Made by a program: the position numbers and the translations under genes | Notes under the pieces: model-generated | Told to the model about the DNA's origin: nothing | What the model saw: only the letters and a program-made list of their open reading frames with translations | Database searches by the model: none | NCBI RefSeq assembly: GCF_001306455.1 | Contig: NZ_LGTQ01000011.1 | Span: 1-64,000, forward strand | Origin: Jiulongibacter sediminis | GTDB taxonomy: Bacteria; Bacteroidota; Bacteroidia; Cytophagales; Spirosomataceae | Direction of reading: 5' to 3' | Length of the DNA: 64,000 bases | Part shown: positions 60,372 through 64,000 of the stretch, piece by piece | Position numbering within the stretch: the stretch's first letter is position 1 | How the letters are laid out: every line of letters begins with the position of its first letter

Positions 60372-61175
60372 ATGAGGCTGATAGACCAACCCTATATCCT
60401 GACAAAAGAACAAATCCATTTTTACCACGAGAACAAATTCATCAAACTCAAAAATGTATTTGATGAAGAAACTCTGGCTTATTATGGTCAGCTTATCAAA
60501 GACAAAGTTAAAGAACTCAATACCCAGCACATTCCGATAGAAGAGCGGGACACCTACTCTAAAGCCTTTCTCCAGATTTTCAACCTTTGGCGGGAGTCTG
60601 AGGATGTCAAAGAATTTATCTTCGGAAAGCGACTAGCTGGTATTGCCACTCAACTGATGGGTACTGAAGGTGTACGAATGTATCATGATCAGGCCCTTTT
60701 TAAGGAACCCGGTGGTGGTTTCACCCCCTGGCATGCTGATCAGTATTACTGGCCTCTGGCCAATGATAATACCATAACGGCCTGGATACCTTTACAAGCA
60801 GTTCCCCTGGAAATGGGTCCGCTGGAATTTTCGGCTAAAAGCCATACGCTTCAAGATGGCCGAAACCTCAAAATAAGTGATGACAGTGAACAGGTGATCG
60901 GTCAGAAATTAAGATTGGGTGATTTTGAAAAAGTAGTGAAGCCCTTTGATTTAGGCGAAGTCAGTTTTCACAGCGGGTGGGTTTTTCACCGTGCCGGTGC
61001 CAATACCACTGACCAAATGCGAGCCGTGATGACCGTCATCTACATGGACAAAAACATGAAACTCAACGCCCCCGAAAACGACAACCAGCAACTCGACTGG
61101 GACACCTGGTGCCCCGGAGCAAAAATTGGGGAAGTTATAGATACGGAGATTAATCCGGTGATTTTTGATGCTTGA
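60372..61175 (+). CDS. Phytanoyl-CoA dioxygenase family (PhyH) oxygenase
   Basis: 267 residues. The Fe(II) ligands are His121 and Asp123 (WHADQYYWPL) and His206 (VFHRAGANTTD), with Arg217 after it binding the 2-oxoglutarate carboxylate. This is the facial triad of 2-oxoglutarate-dependent oxygenases. Such enzymes hydroxylate a small molecule; the substrate is unknown. Cytoplasmic (no signal peptide). Single-gene unit with its own promoter. Confidence 0.87.
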   Translation: MRLIDQPYILTKEQIHFYHENKFIKLKNVFDEETLAYYGQLIKDKVKELNTQHIPIEERDTYSKAFLQIFNLWRESEDVKEFIFGKRLAGIATQLMGTEGVRMYHDQALFKEPGGGFTPWHADQYYWPLANDNTITAWIPLQAVPLEMGPLEFSAKSHTLQDGRNLKISDDSEQVIGQKLRLGDFEKVVKPFDLGEVSFHSGWVFHRAGANTTDQMRAVMTVIYMDKNMKLNAPENDNQQLDWDTWCPGAKIGEVIDTEINPVIFDA

Positions 61176-61182
61176 AGTTGGG

Positions 61183-61232
61183 TGTTTGAAGTCGGAAGCG
61201 GGAAGTTGGAAGTATTAAGTCTGAAGTTTTTT
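61183..61232. repeat. Degenerate GAAGTxGGAAGT tract
   Basis: The words GAAGTCGGAAGCGGGAAGTTGGAAGT repeat with small changes just after the PhyH gene. Simple-sequence tract of unknown meaning. Confidence 0.45.
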
Positions 61233-61263
61233 TGACCGAGGACAGAAGGCGGATGTCTCCAGC

Positions 61264-61310
61264 GGCTGAGCCCTGCCCGTGCGGCAGGCGGGCTGTCGAA
61301 GCCAAAGGGA
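61264..61310. repeat. REP-like palindrome with inner hairpin
   Basis: CTGAGCCC and GGGCTGTCGAAGCC flank an inner hairpin CCTGCCCGTGCGGCAGG. The outer parts match the element inside the LytTR gene at 14451 (GAGCC.TGTCGAAGGC), split by the inner hairpin. A dispersed genomic repeat between two genes. Confidence 0.55.
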
Positions 61311-61361
61311 CAAAAGAGATTAGGATACCAACAGCTTTTGACCTTTAACTTTTAACCTACC

Positions 61362-61652
61362 CTACAAAACCACCTCCCGTCTTCTGCTAATGGTAAGTTG
61401 CGTTTGATCTTTAAGCAAAAGGGATTTCTCCTCTGTTTTGAGAATAAATTGTTTATTAACCACTGCCTTTCTGTTTGGTCTCACAAAACCATAGGCTTTA
61501 AACCGCTCTTCCAAAACTCCGAGGGTAGTGGCTACAACCGTTTTTCTACCAGAAATAAGGTGTATACGAGTATAGTTAATGTCGGCCTCCAGCCAGGCGA
61601 TTTCTGTAGGATTAAAGGCCATTCTGCCGCCTACATGGATACTTGTTTTCAT
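61362..61652 (-). CDS. Orphan LytTR-domain DNA-binding protein
   Basis: 96 residues from the ATG at 61652 (MKTSIHVGGRMAFNPTEIAW), chosen because its homologue at 35731 starts MKTEIHIGGR. Alternative ATGs lie at 61664 and at 61694, the latter overlapping the preceding stop as TGATG. Core blocks: DINYTRIHL, TVVATTLGVLEERF, FVRPNRKAVVNKQF and the basic end TISRRRE. No receiver. It is the last gene of an operon of two secreted proteins, the same secreted-plus-LytTR arrangement as at 13.4 and 25.8 kb. Confidence 0.85.
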   Translation of the reverse strand: MKTSIHVGGRMAFNPTEIAWLEADINYTRIHLISGRKTVVATTLGVLEERFKAYGFVRPNRKAVVNKQFILKTEEKSLLLKDQTQLTISRRREVVL

Positions 61653-61693
61653 ATTAGTTTGCATTTTACAGTTGATTGAATTCCCGTTGCTCA

Positions 61694-63331
61694 TCAATAG
61701 CCAATAGCCATCCAGTGAACGGCAGGATAATTAACATTGGTGGAGAAAACCTTGGTACCTCCTATCTCAAAAACGGAATTGGTACTGTTTACAATTTTTA
61801 CAGGTACGTTGGATGCGATGTTACTGTAATAGTCTGCCACCGTCGCCGTGATGGAGAGTAGTTTCTCAAAGCTGACCGGAAATTTGACAGTTTTTGTATT
61901 ATTCGATTCATAGGTCACCAGACCCCATTGAATAAGCAATGGCCCCATACGGGCAAAACCATCATTCGACTTCCTACGCTCTTCCAGCCAGTTAGTAGCC
62001 GCCAAAGTACCTTTTACTTCAAGGCTTGTCGCAGGGTTACTCGTTCCTATCCCGACTTTCTGAGCCGGAGCCGGCTCCAGAAACATCCGCTTACCGTCGA
62101 CTTTCCATAGACCTTCCGATATTTTAGCATCCTGTATGACCGGTTTTAAAGCCCTGTAGCTATTGAGGGTATTGTCAATTACAAGCTCCTGGATATCAGA
62201 CAAGAAAGTATTGGTTGTGATATTAATCCCGAGTCCCATATATACCCTTTTCCCTATAGAAAATGCAACACCATCGCCCCTTGACCCTTGGAAATCGTCT
62301 GCGATAATCTCCCAGCTATCCTGCGTATGGTCATATCGCCTGGTGGTTCCAAGGTACTCGTCTATGATGACGCCGTTCCCTGACAGGTTAATTCCGATCG
62401 CAATGACGGAAATATCAGGCACTTGGGAGAGTTGAATCCATTGATTAAGCCTGGGATCATATTTCCAGGCATTGCCCGAAATACCTGTTCCATCTGAATA
62501 ACCACCAAACATAAATCCTTGGTTTCCAGCAGTAAAGCAAGCCATATATCCATACTGTGTGCCTGGGAAGTTAGCTTTTTGGCTCCAGGAGTCATTCTCC
62601 GGGTCATACTCCCACAGGTCCTTGATGCCTGAATTAATCACAAGTGGATTATTAAGCCCGGGTCCCAAATACGCCTTGTTATTGATAACAAAGACGGCAC
62701 CACGAATTCGGCCAGCCCCGGGAAAGCTAGCTTTCTGAGTCCAAAGGTCAGTTTCAGGGTTATATTCCCACAGATCATTGAGGAAGGTAGCACCATTGCG
62801 GCCTCCATACAGGTACCCTTTACCATTTAAAACAAAAGTTTTGGATAAGTTCCGGTTAGCTCCTGGAAATGATGCTATACTCTCCCAGGTATTGTTGATG
62901 GGTTCATATTTTTTGAATTCATTTGCCCCCCCGCTTGAACTTATACCCATCCCCATGTAGGCATATTTTCCTATGGTAAAGGCATTTACACGACTCGAAT
63001 AAGCATTGGGATAATTTGTTTTAAAGAGCCATTTGTTCAAGGTTTGATCGGGACGATCGGGCATTTTGGAATCGCTGTATTCCTCCTGCCCGCAGAGCTT
63101 ACTCCACTGGGAGCCTGTGTACACATCCAGACAAAAATCATCTGTGTTCAGAATCTGCAGGCCTGCTGGTGGGTTGGGGATGGAATCTCTCTTTGCGGTG
63201 CTCATTTGAGGAATCCGTACGCCTTGGGCTGAGCTCTTGAGATCCAGGTAATCTTCTCCGAAGGTGATGGATTGAGCCTTCAGTTCGTGCACTAAAAGCA
63301 AAATGAAAATAATGAAAATGAAATTCTTCAT
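61694..63331 (-). CDS. Secreted Kelch-repeat protein with phage tail-tip-like C-terminus
   Basis: 545 residues from the ATG at 63331 (MKNFIFIIFILLL, signal peptide to ELKAQ); an ATG 18 bases earlier is also possible. The N-terminal module reads GVRIPQMSTAKRDSIPNPPA, then FCLDVYTGSQWSKLCG. Six to seven Kelch-type repeats (about 110-390) follow, e.g. LNDLWEYNPETDLWTQKASF and GKGYLYGG. A KVGIGTSNPATSLEVKG linker leads to a C-terminal domain of about 95 residues with LLIQWG, TVKFPVSF and the end HWMAIGY. It fits the gp53-type tip domain of phage tail fibres. Surface-binding protein (inference). Confidence 0.78.
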   Translation of the reverse strand: MKNFIFIIFILLLVHELKAQSITFGEDYLDLKSSAQGVRIPQMSTAKRDSIPNPPAGLQILNTDDFCLDVYTGSQWSKLCGQEEYSDSKMPDRPDQTLNKWLFKTNYPNAYSSRVNAFTIGKYAYMGMGISSSGGANEFKKYEPINNTWESIASFPGANRNLSKTFVLNGKGYLYGGRNGATFLNDLWEYNPETDLWTQKASFPGAGRIRGAVFVINNKAYLGPGLNNPLVINSGIKDLWEYDPENDSWSQKANFPGTQYGYMACFTAGNQGFMFGGYSDGTGISGNAWKYDPRLNQWIQLSQVPDISVIAIGINLSGNGVIIDEYLGTTRRYDHTQDSWEIIADDFQGSRGDGVAFSIGKRVYMGLGINITTNTFLSDIQELVIDNTLNSYRALKPVIQDAKISEGLWKVDGKRMFLEPAPAQKVGIGTSNPATSLEVKGTLAATNWLEERRKSNDGFARMGPLLIQWGLVTYESNNTKTVKFPVSFEKLLSITATVADYYSNIASNVPVKIVNSTNSVFEIGGTKVFSTNVNYPAVHWMAIGY

Positions 63332-63359
63332 GGTCTTTGGATGGTTCATGATTGATCAA

Positions 63360-64000
63360 TTAAAAACCGATAGCTATCCACCGAACTTTCGAGACACTAT
63401 CTCCGGAAAACACCTCCGTACCGGCAATTAAAAAGCCAACCGGGCCAGGCGAGGCAATTTTGACCGGAACATTGGCTCCTGACCCCGAATTGTCTCCGGA
63501 ATCCACGACGGCCGTAACCACCGGGAGATTTGCGAAGGGGATTGGAAAGAGAATCGTTGTCAGGTTATTATTGGTATAATTAGCAGTGCCCCATTGCATC
63601 AGAATACCGCCCATTCGGGCATAGCCGTTTGGAGCAAGAGACTGCTCATGCCAGGCCTCTATCTTCAGGTCTCCGCTAATCTCAAGACTGGCTTCAGGAT
63701 AAGAAGTTCCGATGCCCATTTTGGAAGATGGATCTACGCTGCTAACTACTCCGCCTTTTCGTTTCCAGGCAAGACCTTCCAGGTCGGTATCCAGAACGGT
63801 GGTAATATTGTTCTCAAAAGTACCGGCTTGAGGCTCTCTGAAACCACAATTTTTTATCCAATGCTGACCATTATAGACATCCAGACAATTATCATCAGCA
63901 TTCATAATTTGCAGACCTGTTGCAGGAGAACCGATGCTGTTTCTAACAACCGTTGTCATGCGGGGGATACGCCATCCCTTATGATCTGCCTCCAGATTCA
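63360..64000 (-). CDS. Secreted tail-fibre-tip-like protein, 5' end outside the window
   Basis: The frame stays open to base 64000: before the ATG at 63959 it reads NLEADHKGWRIPR, so that Met is internal to the N-terminal module (IPRMTTVVRNSIGSPATGLQ) and the real start lies to the right. About 213 residues are visible. CLDVYNGQHWIKNCG ends the module, KMGIGTSYPEASLEISG is the linker, and the C-terminal domain (ILMQWG, TILFPIPF, ANVPVKI, RWIAIGF) is the same tip domain as in the Kelch protein. It ends 28 bases before that gene's preferred start, so they form one operon. Confidence 0.78.
   Translation of the reverse strand, partial: NLEADHKGWRIPRMTTVVRNSIGSPATGLQIMNADDNCLDVYNGQHWIKNCGFREPQAGTFENNITTVLDTDLEGLAWKRKGGVVSSVDPSSKMGIGTSYPEASLEISGDLKIEAWHEQSLAPNGYARMGGILMQWGTANYTNNNLTTILFPIPFANLPVVTAVVDSGDNSGSGANVPVKIASPGPVGFLIAGTEVFSGDSVSKVRWIAIGF

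Noticed and set aside
45487-64000. Prophage or phage tail gene cluster
   Set aside because: Only tip and fibre domains occur, on proteins with bacterial signal peptides; no capsid, portal, terminase, baseplate or sheath gene is present.
1-64000. tRNA, rRNA, transposase or integrase genes
   Set aside because: Looked for on both strands by motif; none recognised. Small RNAs cannot be excluded without structure search.

Overview
The window looks like the chromosome of a free-living Bacteroidota bacterium, probably of the order Cytophagales (inference). Reasons: promoter -7 boxes of the Bacteroidota form TAnnTTTG, signal peptides that often end in A-Q, two hybrid histidine kinases that end in AraC-type DNA-binding domains, four kinases with exported TPR sensor domains, and many large secreted proteins with Ig-like, propeller-like, Kelch and tail-fibre-like modules. 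There is no rRNA, tRNA, CRISPR array, transposase or prophage gene cluster.

Layout. 1-5.2 kb: the 3' part of a secreted M36 metallopeptidase, an SGNH-hydrolase lipoprotein and a TPR kinase/LuxR regulator pair. 5.4-18.9 kb: a tail-fibre-like protein with YadA-type head repeats and an S74 self-cleaving chaperone; two small lipoproteins; three tandem secreted propeller-like proteins; a FISUMP-domain protein, an orphan LytTR regulator and an unknown secreted protein; then a large hybrid TPR kinase. 19-22.9 kb: ordinary genes (NAD-dependent epimerase, DUF418 membrane protein, DUF2490 protein). 23-31.8 kb: a TPR kinase/regulator pair followed by a tail-fibre-like protein, an orphan LytTR regulator and two large secreted proteins. 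32.4-42.3 kb: two more orphan LytTR genes, a Cys/Gly-rich small peptide, a convergent TPR kinase/regulator pair, a serine hydrolase and two giant paralogous secreted proteins. 42.3-61.2 kb: mostly housekeeping or metabolic genes (DEAD-box helicase, desaturase, Dps, GIY-YIG protein, monooxygenase, DUF2202, dihaem lipoprotein, topoisomerase IV subunit A, OmpA lipoprotein, an OmpR-type two-component system, a PhyH dioxygenase), interrupted by one more head-repeat/tail-collar protein with its hybrid kinase and by an unusual glucan-module/7TM/AraC receptor. 61.3-64 kb: an operon on the minus strand with two secreted proteins carrying phage tail-tip-like C-termini and an orphan LytTR gene; it runs off the right edge.

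How the genes may work together. Secreted, phage-fibre-like surface proteins, tiny receiver-less LytTR DNA-binding proteins and TPR-type or AraC-hybrid two-component systems recur together at least five times in 64 kb. Three promoters of such surface genes carry two half-sites spaced 21 bp apart at a nearly constant distance upstream of the -7 box. I propose that this is a dispersed regulon in which two-component systems and orphan LytTR proteins decide which surface fibre is made. The cassettes and DNA elements are seen in the sequence; the regulatory wiring is inference.
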